Shown here: positions 23,906-33,055 of the stretch, piece by piece
Numbering within the stretch: the first letter of the stretch is position 1
How the letters are laid out: every line of letters starts with the position of its first letter
Source: Poindextera sp036272595
Lineage (GTDB): Bacteria; Pseudomonadota; Alphaproteobacteria; Caulobacterales; Caulobacteraceae
Length of the DNA stretch: 64,000 nt
Reading direction: 5' to 3'
Assembly (NCBI GenBank): GCA_036272595.1
Contig: DATAYM010000083.1
Span: 1-64,000, forward strand
Notes under the pieces: model-generated
Seen by the model: only the letters and a program-made list of their open reading frames with translations
Database searches by the model: none
Told to the model about the DNA's origin: nothing
Program-made: the position numbers and the translations under genes

Positions 23906-26172
23906 GCGGCGCTCCGGCACGGCGCGCGGATCGCGAGCGGGACGACCTGGCCGCGTCCGAGCTGTCGGCCGCCTGGTTCGCCGACCCGCCGCTGAGCTAC
24001 CGTCCGGCGGCGACCGTGAAGGTGGGTCTCTCTCCGGTCGAGGCCATCCCCGGCGAGCTGCAGGCCGTGGTCGACGGCGGCTTCGGCGCGCTGATGATCT
24101 CGCCGGGCGCCGAGCAGCCCAAGTCGGAGCCCGGCGCCACCCGCGACCCGACGATCCAGCGGGTCATCCGCGCGGCCCGGGCGCTGCGGCCCGCGGGCCT
24201 TGCGCCCGATCCCCTGCCGGACATCGGCGAGGAGGGCTCCGGACCCCCGCCGGTGTATCTCGGCGAGGAGTACTTTCGCCGCTACGAGGCGGCCCTCGCC
24301 TTCGCCAGGTCCAAGGGGATGACCGCCATCCTCTACGACGAAGTGGGCTATCCGACCGGCGGCGCCGGCGGCGGCCGGATCGATCCGGCGAACTATCGCA
24401 AGCTGCTGGTCCGCACCCGGCTCGATGCTGCGCCGGGCGCCGGCGTGTTCATGGTCCCGGGCGGGACCCTGCTGGCCGCGGTGGCGATGAACGCGGAGAC
24501 CAAGGCGCGCCTGGACCTGACCGCCCAGGTCGCTGACGGCGCGCTGAGCTGGAGCGCGCCCGGCCCCGGCTGGACGCTCCAGTTTTTCAGCCTCCAGGCC
24601 GCCGAGCCCCAGGGCGGGGCGCAGGACTATTACGCCGTCGCCGACTATTTCGACCCGCGGGCGGTGCAAGAGTTCATCGACGTCACCTACGAGGCCTACG
24701 CCCGCCGCGTCGGCGGCTATTTCGGCGACACCATCACCCTGACCTTTTTCGACGACGTCGGCATCTATTCGAACGACCGCACATGGGCGGCGGGACTGGA
24801 CAAGCGCTTCGAGGCCCGCACCGGACGCATGCCCGCGACCTGGTATCCGGCGCTCTGGGAGGATGTCGGGCCGGAGACGGCCGCCGCGCGGGTCGCCTTT
24901 TTCGCGGCGCGGGCGGAGGCGCTGGCCGAGGGCTTTCCCGAGCTGGTGACCCGATGGGGGGAGCGGCACGGACTGCAGACCAGCGGCCATTCGCCCGGCC
25001 AGTACGAGATCCAGCCCACCGACATGAACGGCGACCCGTTCAAGTTCTACCGGGCCCAACCGGTCCCGATGATCGACGTCATCTTCCTCTACGGCTTCGG
25101 GCGTGACGGCTTCAAGCTGACCACTTCGGCGGCGGACGCGCTGGACAAGCCCGTCGTCGTCGCGGAGCAGTTCACCACCAGCGGCACGCCGACCGGCTAT
25201 CGCCGGGCGATGGACTCGCTGGCGCGGGGCGTGAACTATCTGATCACCGCCACCACCACCACCGTCGGAGGCCCGACGGATTTCGCCGACTATGTCGGCC
25301 GCGCATCCATGCTGCTGCAGGGCGGCCGGCGCGTGGCCGATATCGGCATCGTCTACCCGATCGCCTCGCTGCAGGCCTTCTACCGGTTCGACGCGCCGGA
25401 CAATCAGGACGGACCGCTCGGCCACTATGCGCCGCGGAGCGCCGACTACCTGGCTGTGGGCGACCGGCTGACCGGCGACCTGCACCGCGACTTCACCTTC
25501 ATCCACCCGGACGATCTCGCCAGCGAGCATCTGAAGATCGGCCGCGGCAGCCTGACGCTCGACAATGCGGTCAACCGGCAGGTCTATCGGGTCATGATCC
25601 TGCCTGGCGGCGAGGTGATCGAAGTCGCGGCGCTGACGAAGCTGAAAGCCTTTTGGGACGCGGGCGGCGTGGTCGTCGCCACCACCGAGCTGCCGTCGAA
25701 GTCCGCCGAGTTCGACCAGGACGCCGCGGTCGGCTCGCTGGTCGAGGCGATGTTCGACCAGCCGGGCGTGGTCCGGCGCAACCCAGCCGGCGGCGCGACG
25801 CTGTTCATCGCCGACCCGAGCGAAGGGGCGCTGAAGGAGGCGCTCGACCGCCTCGGCCCGCCCGCCGACATCGTCTTCAGCGGCGATCCGCATCCGCGCA
25901 GCGGAAACGGCGCCCTGGCCTACATCCACAAGGTCAAGGGCGGACGCGACATCGTGTTCGTCGCCAACTCCTCCGAGGACGCGGTGGAGACGACTGCTTC
26001 TCTGCGCGGCGCCTTCGCGCTGGAACTCTGGGATCCCCACACCGGCGAGATCGCCCCCGCGCCCGGCGCCAGGGTCGTGGGAAGCGGCGCGCAGGCCCGC
26101 ACCGAGGTCCCGCTCAGCCTCGGCGCCGGGCGCAGCCTGTTCCTGATCGGCCGGCCTTCCAGCGAACCCTAG
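23902..26172 (+). CDS. GH106-like glycoside hydrolase (probable alpha-L-rhamnosidase)
   Basis: A 756-residue protein resembling glycosidases of the GH106 type. GGFGALMISPG and YLGEEYFRRYEAALAFARSK then GMTAILYDEVGYPTGGAGGG form the early TIM-barrel strands. TLTFFDDVGIYSNDRTWAAG and RWGERHGLQTSGHSPGQYEI follow, then KPVVVAEQFTTSG, whose Asp/Glu residues are catalytic candidates. The C-terminal third (residues about 500-756) is beta-rich. It is shorter than typical GH106 proteins of about 1000 residues, and no signal peptide is visible. Coupled to the upstream esterase; convergent with the GH5 gene, the two stops sharing CTAG. Confidence 0.6.
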   Translation: MSGAPARRADRERDDLAASELSAAWFADPPLSYRPAATVKVGLSPVEAIPGELQAVVDGGFGALMISPGAEQPKSEPGATRDPTIQRVIRAARALRPAGLAPDPLPDIGEEGSGPPPVYLGEEYFRRYEAALAFARSKGMTAILYDEVGYPTGGAGGGRIDPANYRKLLVRTRLDAAPGAGVFMVPGGTLLAAVAMNAETKARLDLTAQVADGALSWSAPGPGWTLQFFSLQAAEPQGGAQDYYAVADYFDPRAVQEFIDVTYEAYARRVGGYFGDTITLTFFDDVGIYSNDRTWAAGLDKRFEARTGRMPATWYPALWEDVGPETAAARVAFFAARAEALAEGFPELVTRWGERHGLQTSGHSPGQYEIQPTDMNGDPFKFYRAQPVPMIDVIFLYGFGRDGFKLTTSAADALDKPVVVAEQFTTSGTPTGYRRAMDSLARGVNYLITATTTTVGGPTDFADYVGRASMLLQGGRRVADIGIVYPIASLQAFYRFDAPDNQDGPLGHYAPRSADYLAVGDRLTGDLHRDFTFIHPDDLASEHLKIGRGSLTLDNAVNRQVYRVMILPGGEVIEVAALTKLKAFWDAGGVVVATTELPSKSAEFDQDAAVGSLVEAMFDQPGVVRRNPAGGATLFIADPSEGALKEALDRLGPPADIVFSGDPHPRSGNGALAYIHKVKGGRDIVFVANSSEDAVETTASLRGAFALELWDPHTGEIAPAPGARVVGSGAQARTEVPLSLGAGRSLFLIGRPSSEP

Positions 26173-28097
26173 CCCGCGGCGATCTCCGCGCGGTGACGGG
26201 TCAAGGACACCGTCATCGAACCGGCCGCGCCGGCGTGAACGCGCACGACGCCGTCGGCCGCCTCGACGCGGCAGTGCGCCGGCGCCTCGATCTTGAAGCC
26301 GTCCGGATAGGCGGCGGCCGGCGCCGCGATCTCCGTCGGGCCCGCCGCTTGCGGGTCGGCCTCGATCACGGCCTCGAAGGCGCCGCTCCGCGCGTCGAAC
26401 CGCATGCGAACCAGCCTGCCCTGGGCGGCGCGCACGTAAGGCCGGGCGAAGCCCTCCGTCCCGCGGCCGCCGTCATTGGCCGCGTCCTGCTGGTCACGCG
26501 AGAACAGCGACATGTCCTCCTGGTTCCAGCCGTCGCCGAGCCGCGGATCGTTGCGGTTGGTCGCCGTATAGTTCCACCAGGTCGCCGACAGCTTCAGCGC
26601 ATCCAGCGCGTCGGACATCAGCTCCAGCATCTGGGCCTGTTTGGCGAAGACGCGGGGTCCACGCTCTCCGGCCGCCCAGGCGCGATAGGCGGCGGCGTCG
26701 TCGATGGCGAACTGGACGCCGACTTCGCCGATCAGGGTCGGACCTCCGAACGACTTCGCCAGGTTCTTGCACGCGCCCAGGCCGCCCAGGTAGCTCGCGC
26801 CCACCGCCTCGGGCCCGCGCAGCCGTCGACCCGCGAGCGGGTCGATGTGATCGTCCACGTCGAAGCGCCGGGTGGTGAGGTTGGCGAGGTCGTACCAGTG
26901 CGGTGCATTGACCGTCGCCGCGGGCATGACGGCCGGGTAGCCGCCGCCGACGAAGGGGGCCGCGATCTCGACCTCGGCGAACAGGATCCAGTCCGCCCGG
27001 TGGGCGCGCACGGTCTCGGCGACGGACCGGAAAAAGGGAGCGAAGACGTCGCGGGGGGCGTCGAACGGGCCGTGCGGTCCGCGCAGGAACGCTTCCTCGT
27101 CAACCGCCTTGGCTTGACCATCGTTGAGCGCATAGACCCCGGCGGTCTCGAACGGGCAGGCCACACCCTCGCGCCAGATCGGAATGCGGTTCGGGTTGAG
27201 GGTTCGCTGACCCACCACCCGCGGGCGGCCGGTCTCACGCCCGCCGATCACCGGGGCCGTCACCGGCAGGCCGCGAGCCAGCGCCAGGCCGTCCAGCGGG
27301 CTCAGCGCCGGTCCGACCGCGACGGGCGAGGGCGACTGGGCGCCGTTGTCGGACAGCGACTGGCCGAGCCAGCCCAGCGACGGCTCGTTCAGGCTGTCGA
27401 AGCCGATCACGTGCGGCAGCGGCGCGAGCCGTCGCGCCATCCGCTCGACGCACGCGAGATAGCGGCCCTGCAGATAGTCCTGGACGTTCAGGCCGTCGAT
27501 CCGGAAGTCCGGGGTGAGCCAGCGGCCGCCGAAGAACAGGCTCCACATGATCCGGTTCGCCGGAAGACGATAGTTGGACGGCCAGTGGGGCAGGTCATGG
27601 TCAAGGCCGCGCTGCATGGCCAGCGCGGCGTCCGCGTCATGGAAGCGTTCGAGGTCGAGCCCGACAGTTTCGAAGGTCCAGCCCGGCGCGCCCGAGCCGC
27701 CGCTCATCCGGCTCCAGGCGTCCTGGTGGAAATCGACGAAGACATAAAAACCATGCTCGCCAGCCAGGCGCGCGATCTCGGCGAAATAGTCCAGGTAGGC
27801 TTCGTCGTAGCGGCCTGGACCGGCATGCTCGACCGCCTCCCAGGTGGTCAGCAGGCGAAGGCAGTTGAAGCCCCAGGCCCGCAACCGCGTGAAGTGCTCG
27901 TCCGCCTCCTCCAGCGGGAAGGGCCGGCCGATGAAGCTGACCTCGCCGTGATCGGGGAAGCCACCCGACCCCAGGGCGCCGCCCGCCGACCACGGGACCT
28001 TGCAGTCCCCGCCGAGGTTCACGCCGCGCAACAGCACCTCTCGCCCCCGGGCGTCGAGGAACCGGTCGCCGACGACGCGGAGCGGGGAAAGCGGCAT
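26169..28097 (-). CDS. Family 5 glycoside hydrolase, steryl-glucosidase/glucocerebrosidase-like
   Basis: A 642-residue protein with a GH5 TIM barrel. Segments GFNCLRLLTTWEAVEHAGPG, FVDFHQDAWSRMSGGSGAPG and LFFGGRWLTPDFRIDGLNVQ are like the EGCrP/Sgl1 branch (glucosylceramide or steryl-beta-glucoside hydrolases). The acid/base is Glu in FDSLNEPSLG and the nucleophile Glu in LIGEVGVQF. A C-terminal beta-sandwich begins near residue 560. The ATG at 28097 is preceded by AGGGAG; the ATG at 28127 is less likely. An operator-like site lies 33 bases upstream. A glucosylated lipid or sterol-like aglycone is the best guess for substrate. Confidence 0.78.
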   Translation of the reverse strand: MPLSPLRVVGDRFLDARGREVLLRGVNLGGDCKVPWSAGGALGSGGFPDHGEVSFIGRPFPLEEADEHFTRLRAWGFNCLRLLTTWEAVEHAGPGRYDEAYLDYFAEIARLAGEHGFYVFVDFHQDAWSRMSGGSGAPGWTFETVGLDLERFHDADAALAMQRGLDHDLPHWPSNYRLPANRIMWSLFFGGRWLTPDFRIDGLNVQDYLQGRYLACVERMARRLAPLPHVIGFDSLNEPSLGWLGQSLSDNGAQSPSPVAVGPALSPLDGLALARGLPVTAPVIGGRETGRPRVVGQRTLNPNRIPIWREGVACPFETAGVYALNDGQAKAVDEEAFLRGPHGPFDAPRDVFAPFFRSVAETVRAHRADWILFAEVEIAAPFVGGGYPAVMPAATVNAPHWYDLANLTTRRFDVDDHIDPLAGRRLRGPEAVGASYLGGLGACKNLAKSFGGPTLIGEVGVQFAIDDAAAYRAWAAGERGPRVFAKQAQMLELMSDALDALKLSATWWNYTATNRNDPRLGDGWNQEDMSLFSRDQQDAANDGGRGTEGFARPYVRAAQGRLVRMRFDARSGAFEAVIEADPQAAGPTEIAAPAAAYPDGFKIEAPAHCRVEAADGVVRVHAGAAGSMTVSLTRHRAEIAAG

Positions 28098-28130
28098 GCG
28101 GGCTCCCTGGCCGCGGGGCATTCCCACAAC

Positions 28131-28158
28131 CTACAAACAGGACGGACCGTTTCTATGT
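28131..28158 (-). promoter_or_regulatory. Operator-like site before the GH5 gene
   Basis: Read in the gene's direction it begins ACATAGAAACGGTCCG and matches the TonB-gene site at 16 of 28 positions by hand (ACATA, TCCG, TGT in register). It is 33 bases upstream of the GH5 start at 28097, where a repressor would act. The weakest of the three sites. Confidence 0.4.
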
Positions 28159-28211
28159 TGGCGCCAATCCCCTGTCCAGCGGGCGCGGGCTCGGGCGAAC
28201 GGGCGGCGCTT

Positions 28212-28895
28212 TCAGTCCCCCGGCGGGATCAGCCCGTCCGACAACGCGCGCAGCAGGCGCTTCAGCAGCTGGATGGCTTCGTCGAGCTCGGCGCGGTCCT
28301 TCAGCAGCATCAGGTCGATGGAAAGACCCCTGACGGCGGCGACGAAAAGGCGGCGCATGGCGTTGGCTTCAGGCAGATTCGAAAAGCCGCCCTCCTTGAG
28401 GAACCGCTCGACCGTCGTGCGCGAGGTCGCCTCGATCCGCCGCTGCAGCGGGCCCAGGCGCTTGGCGAGTTCCGGGTCGGAGCGCGAGCCCATCATGATC
28501 TCGAGCACCGCCGTCGCCGACGGGCGGGTGAGCAGGTCCCACATCAGATCGGGGAACCGGTAGAACCGCTCCCGGGGAGAATCGGTCTCGGCGCCGCGGC
28601 GGCGGTATTCGGCCGTCTCCTTCTCATAGACGTCGGCGACCACCGCGAGCATCAGGTCGACCTTGGTGGGGTACTGGTGCAGCATCGCGCCGCGGCTGAC
28701 GCCCGCCTCGTCGGCGATCAGCCCGGTGGTGGTCGCGCCGTAGCCTACCCTGTGCAAGACGGCGATGGCCGCCTCGATGAGCTTGCGCTGGGTGTCGGCG
28801 CTGCGCTCGGCCTGGGTGCGCCGCTCGGTGACGCCGCGGCGCGGCCGCCGCACCCGGGGCGGGTTTGCGCCTGTGAATGCGGCCTCTTCGGTCAC
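28212..28895 (-). CDS. TetR family transcriptional regulator of the glycoside locus
   Basis: A TetR-type repressor of about 227 residues. The HTH is AAIAVLHRVGYGATTTGLIA then DEAGVSRGAMLHQYPTKVDL, followed by a helical ligand-binding domain (residues about 75-227). The GTG at 28895 is chosen because AAAGGG lies nearby and the residues upstream are not protein-like, but the start is uncertain (ATG at 29018 possible). It lies between the GH5 gene and the divergent TonB receptor gene, so it is the natural candidate regulator for this locus, perhaps sensing the aglycone. Confidence 0.85.
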   Translation of the reverse strand: MTEEAAFTGANPPRVRRPRRGVTERRTQAERSADTQRKLIEAAIAVLHRVGYGATTTGLIADEAGVSRGAMLHQYPTKVDLMLAVVADVYEKETAEYRRRGAETDSPRERFYRFPDLMWDLLTRPSATAVLEIMMGSRSDPELAKRLGPLQRRIEATSRTTVERFLKEGGFSNLPEANAMRRLFVAAVRGLSIDLMLLKDRAELDEAIQLLKRLLRALSDGLIPPGD

Positions 28896-29040
28896 TGAGC
28901 TCAGCCCTTTCCCGCTACGCGACCCCGGCAAAGGTGTAACTGCCTCCAAGAGGAAAGTCAGTCGCCTTTGTAAACGGGCGGCCGGCGCAGCCGGCGGCGC
29001 TTTCCACAATGGGTTCAATCGCTTCTATCACCAGTAACCT

Positions 29041-29068
29041 ACATACAGTACATCCGGCTTGTAAATGG
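29041..29068 (+). promoter_or_regulatory. Operator-like site before the TonB receptor gene
   Basis: ACATACAGTACATCCGGCTT continuing to TGTAAATGG, 75 bases before the receptor ATG. It shares CAGT-N10-TGTAAA with the site at 22738-22765 (19 of 28 positions) and other positions with the GH5 site. Confidence 0.5.
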
Positions 29069-29143
29069 CGGCGGTCGCGATTATGGATGGCCGCAAGGCG
29101 GCGGCCATGCAGACCGCCTTTCGCAGGGGGAGGGTTTGCGATC

Positions 29144-31414
29144 ATGACGGACCAGTCGAAACGGTGGAAGACGGCCGGGCTGCTGCTTTGCGGCGCGGCG
29201 GCAGGGGCGATCGCCGCGTTGTCGGCCGCGCCGGCCATGGCGCAGACCACGGCGCCGGCGAACGGCTCGGAGGCCGCGCCAGCCAGGCCGGGCGACGGGG
29301 CCCAGGAACTGGTCGTCACCGCCGAGCGCCGGGCGATCAACCTGCAGAAGGCGGCGATCGCGGCGACGGTTCTCACCGGCGCGCAGCTGAAGACGCGCGG
29401 CATCGACAATGTCGACATGCTCCAGTTCACGACGCCTTCGCTCAGCATCGTGGACACCGGCGTTGGCGCGGTGATCAACATTCGCGGCATCGGCAAGAGC
29501 GACCAGGGCCAGGAGGTGGCGCCGGGGACGCTGATCTATCGCGACGGCGTTTCGGTGACGCCCGGCGGAATCCTCAGCGACGAACCCTACTACGACATCT
29601 CCAACGTCGAAGTCCTGCGGGGGCCGCAGGGCACCTTCGCGGGCGAGAACGCCACCGGCGGCGCGATCTTCATCACCGAGACGGATCCTCGCCTGGGCCA
29701 GTTCGGCGGCTGGATCGAAGGCCAATACGGCAACTATAACGATGCGCGGCTGCAGGCCGCCGTGAACATCCCGATCGGCGACACGTTCGCCCTGCGCCTG
29801 GCCACCGACGACGAGCGGCGCGACAGCTTCTTCCACGTGACCGGTCCCTACACGGGCGGCAACGGCAGGCTCTATCTCGGCGCCGGACGCGTAAGCGCGC
29901 TCTGGCAACCGACCAAGGCGTTCAAGGCCCTCCTCAAGGTCGACTACATGGACGAGGACATGGCCCACCCGTCCGGCCTCTTCTTCGGCAGCACGGCGAA
30001 CCTGTTCAACGTGACCGAGGCCGGCCACCAACTCGGCTTCGAGCGGCAGATCCGCACCGTGCTGCAGCTGAGCTATGAGTTCGACAACGGCATCACGATC
30101 AAGTCGATCTCGGGCTACCAGCTCGGCAAGGTCGGCGCGACGATTGACGCCAATGGCGCGCCGACGGCCGCAAGCGAGCTCACCTATCACACCCGGTCCG
30201 TCGACCAGACCGAGTCGGAGGAGGTCGACGTCCTCTCGCCGTCGACCGGCCGCTTCCAGTGGGTCGCGGGCGGCGTCTACCAGAGCGACATCGTCAGCCA
30301 GCCGAACCGGAGCAACTGGCTGTCGCTGGCGCCGGGCGGCAGCCCCGCGACCAGCAACTACATCGGCCTCGACCAATACCGCGCCGACAAGGACAGCTGG
30401 GGCGTCTTCGGCCAGGGGACCTTCGACATCACGCCGACGCTGAAGCTGCAGGCCGGTGCGCGTTACTCGTCATTGAGCTTCACCTTGAACAGCCTGGACG
30501 AGGCGCATGCTCTGCTGCCGATCGCCCCGAACGTGGTGATTCCGATCACCGAGGGGCAGCGGATCGTCGGCGACACCGAGAAGGACAGCAAGGTCACCGG
30601 CAAGGTCGATCTCGAGTGGAGCGTCGATCCGAACAACATGCTCTATGCGTTCGTCGCGACCGGCCACAAGGGCGGCGGCGTCAACGGCCTGGGCGTGCTG
30701 CACGTGCTCGCGCCCGGAACCCTGCCGCCGCCGGCTCCGCCATCGGAGCTGCCGGCGCAGTTCGGGCCGGAGGACGTCCTTAACTACGAGATCGGCTGGA
30801 AGGCGAGTGCCTTCGACAACCACCTGCACACCCAGCTGGACGCCTTCTACAACGACTACACGGGCTTCCAGGTGGCGTTCTACGATGCTCGAGTGGCGGC
30901 GGGCATCGACGTCAACGCGCCGGGCCACACCATCATCGACGGCGTCGAGGCCCAGGCCCAGGCCCAGTTCGGCGGCTGGTCGTTCGATTTCGGCGCGTCC
31001 TACCTGCATTCGTCGCTGGGGAACATCACGGCGGCCGACGCGCGCAACACCCCGGTGGGCGCGCCGGTGAACCTGGCCGGCAGGGAGCAGACCTACGCGC
31101 CGCCCTGGACCGTCCAGGTCGGCGCACAGTACGCCTTCGACCTTCCGGATGGCGCAACCGTTACGCCGCGGGTCGACTATGGTTATGTGGGCGCGCAATG
31201 GGCGACGCTGTTCCAGGTGCGGCCGGAGGACTATCTGGCGGCTCGCAGCCTGGTCAACGCGCAGCTCATCTACGAGCGGCCGGATAACTGGCGGGTCACC
31301 TTCTATGCGACGAACCTGTTCAACCAGCGCTACGTGGCCGCACAGATCCTGGACAATCTCGCTGTTCCCGGGCCGCCGCAGCAGTTCGGCGTGCGCCTGT
31401 TCAAGTCGTTCTAG
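29144..31414 (+). CDS. TonB-dependent outer-membrane receptor
   Basis: A 756-residue receptor importing a substrate across the outer membrane with energy from TonB-ExbBD. A signal peptide ends near AMAQ (residues 31-34). A TonB-box-like segment ELVVTAERR opens the mature protein. The plug follows (LKTRGIDNVDMLQFTTPSLS, then GAVINIRGIGKSDQG, VEVLRGPQGTFAGENATGG). The barrel ends NLFNQRYVAAQIL and FGVRLFKSF with terminal Phe. There is no SusD partner, as is usual for proteobacterial uptake of small glycosides. The ATG at 29144 follows GGGGGAGGG. Three bases separate its stop from the next gene. Confidence 0.93.
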   Translation: MTDQSKRWKTAGLLLCGAAAGAIAALSAAPAMAQTTAPANGSEAAPARPGDGAQELVVTAERRAINLQKAAIAATVLTGAQLKTRGIDNVDMLQFTTPSLSIVDTGVGAVINIRGIGKSDQGQEVAPGTLIYRDGVSVTPGGILSDEPYYDISNVEVLRGPQGTFAGENATGGAIFITETDPRLGQFGGWIEGQYGNYNDARLQAAVNIPIGDTFALRLATDDERRDSFFHVTGPYTGGNGRLYLGAGRVSALWQPTKAFKALLKVDYMDEDMAHPSGLFFGSTANLFNVTEAGHQLGFERQIRTVLQLSYEFDNGITIKSISGYQLGKVGATIDANGAPTAASELTYHTRSVDQTESEEVDVLSPSTGRFQWVAGGVYQSDIVSQPNRSNWLSLAPGGSPATSNYIGLDQYRADKDSWGVFGQGTFDITPTLKLQAGARYSSLSFTLNSLDEAHALLPIAPNVVIPITEGQRIVGDTEKDSKVTGKVDLEWSVDPNNMLYAFVATGHKGGGVNGLGVLHVLAPGTLPPPAPPSELPAQFGPEDVLNYEIGWKASAFDNHLHTQLDAFYNDYTGFQVAFYDARVAAGIDVNAPGHTIIDGVEAQAQAQFGGWSFDFGASYLHSSLGNITAADARNTPVGAPVNLAGREQTYAPPWTVQVGAQYAFDLPDGATVTPRVDYGYVGAQWATLFQVRPEDYLAARSLVNAQLIYERPDNWRVTFYATNLFNQRYVAAQILDNLAVPGPPQQFGVRLFKSF

Positions 31415-31417
31415 CGG

Positions 31418-33055
31418 GTGGCGGGCCGGCGCCCGACCGGTGGCCTGGGCGTGAGCGCGCCGCCGCCGCCGGACGCCGGGTCTCCAGGGCGGCCGATGGC
31501 GAGCGTGTCCACCGGCGCGGTCGCCGGCGCGATCGATAACGGCGTCGCCGTATTCCGCGGCGTGCCCTTCGCCGCGCCGCCGGTCGGGCCGTTGCGCTGG
31601 CGTCCGCCCCAGCCGCCGGCCGAGTGGCAAGGCGTCAGGGACGCCTCGCGTTTCGGCCCGGCCGGCCTGCAGGGCCATCCCAACGGCCGGACCGACGTCG
31701 TACCCCATGGGGGCGCGCCGGAGCCGACGAGCGAGGACTGCCTGACGCTGAACGTGTGGGCGCCGCTCCCCGTCGCCGCCGGCGCGCCGGTCATGGTGTT
31801 CTTCCATGGCGGCTCCGGGATCTTCGGCTCCGGAGCCTTGCCCTATTACAGCGGCGCGGCCTTCGCCCGCGACGGGGTGGTGCTGGTGACCGCCAACTAT
31901 CGTCTGGGCGCCCTTGGCGGCTTCGCCCATCCGGCGCTCACGCGGGAGGCCAGGACCACGGGCGACCTCATGGGCGCCTACGCGATGATGGACCAGATGG
32001 CGGCGCTGCGCTGGGTGAAGCGCAACATCGCCGCCTTTGGGGGCGACGCCGGCAACGTCACCATCTTTGGCGAGTCGGCCGGCGCGATCAGCGTCCTGAA
32101 CCTTCTCACCGCCCCGGTCGCCCGCGACCTGTTCGACAAGGCCATCGTGCAGTCCGGCGGCGGCTGGTTTCCGGCCGGGCAGGACCGCAGGCGAGCCGAG
32201 GCGGCCGGCGTGGAGATCGGCAGAGCCTTCGGCGTTCCGGCCGACGGCTCGCTCGCGGCCCTGCGCGAGATGCCTGGCCAGCCGCTGATGGACCTGAACC
32301 TGCCCGGCGCCGGCTTCACCGATCCGCGGCTCGCGGTCGAGGGCGTCACCTCGGCGATCGCCGCGGGCCGCCACGCCCGCGTGCCGCTGATGATCGGCAT
32401 CAACAGCGGCGAGGACTCGCTCATCGACCACGGCGGCGGCGTCGCCAGGCTCAAGGCCGATATCAAGCCCCGCGTCATGGCCCGGTTGAAGACGCTCTAC
32501 CCCGGCGTCGACGAGGAGATCCTGGTGCGCAACTATTTCCGCGACGGCGTCGGCGCCGCGGCCGCCCGCTGGGTGGCGCGCAACTGGTCGGCCAGGGCGC
32601 CGGCCTATCTCTATTGGTTCGAGCACGTCGACGAGGCCGCGCTCGCCCAGCGTGACCGCGCGCCGCACGGCGGCGAGATCTTCTACGTCTTCGAGACGCT
32701 CGGCCAGCAGCCGGCCGGCATCGGCGCCTTCCCGCCGACCGCCGCCGATCGAAAGGCGGCGGCCGAGATGCACGCGCGCTGGATCGCGTTCGCCAGGACC
32801 GGCGATCCCAACGGGGAGGGCCTGGCGCCCTGGCCGGCCTGTTCCCGCGGGCGGGATGCGTGGATGGTGTTCGGCCAGGACGGCTCGGGCGCGCGCGACT
32901 TCCTGATGCGCAAGCCGCTCGACTGGTACGACCGGCGCACCGCGCCGCTCCTCCTCATGCTGCGCGCGCAGGCGAACTGGCGTCGCCTGCTGCGTTGGCT
33001 GGCGGTGCTCGGCCGCCCTCAAGCGCGCCGCGACACGGGTGGCCAGACGGCATGA
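31418..33055 (+). CDS. Carboxylesterase type B family protein
   Basis: A 545-residue enzyme of the esterase/cholinesterase family. Signatures: FRGVPFAAPPVGPLRWRPPQ, EDCLTLNVWAP, oxyanion HGGSG, nucleophile Ser in TIFGESAGAISVL, Glu in IGINSGEDSL and His in APHGGEIFYVF. No clear signal peptide is seen from GTG 31418; later starts cannot be excluded. It follows the TonB gene by three bases and overlaps the transporter start by four, so TonB, esterase and transporter form one operon. It probably removes acyl groups from the imported compound. Confidence 0.88.
   Translation: MAGRRPTGGLGVSAPPPPDAGSPGRPMASVSTGAVAGAIDNGVAVFRGVPFAAPPVGPLRWRPPQPPAEWQGVRDASRFGPAGLQGHPNGRTDVVPHGGAPEPTSEDCLTLNVWAPLPVAAGAPVMVFFHGGSGIFGSGALPYYSGAAFARDGVVLVTANYRLGALGGFAHPALTREARTTGDLMGAYAMMDQMAALRWVKRNIAAFGGDAGNVTIFGESAGAISVLNLLTAPVARDLFDKAIVQSGGGWFPAGQDRRRAEAAGVEIGRAFGVPADGSLAALREMPGQPLMDLNLPGAGFTDPRLAVEGVTSAIAAGRHARVPLMIGINSGEDSLIDHGGGVARLKADIKPRVMARLKTLYPGVDEEILVRNYFRDGVGAAAARWVARNWSARAPAYLYWFEHVDEAALAQRDRAPHGGEIFYVFETLGQQPAGIGAFPPTAADRKAAAEMHARWIAFARTGDPNGEGLAPWPACSRGRDAWMVFGQDGSGARDFLMRKPLDWYDRRTAPLLLMLRAQANWRRLLRWLAVLGRPQARRDTGGQTA

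Noticed and set aside
25653..28898. 1081-codon open frame on the plus strand
   Set aside because: Composition is Arg/Ala-rich noise; it is antisense to the GH5 and TetR genes, which have clear motifs. GC-rich codon bias opens such frames.
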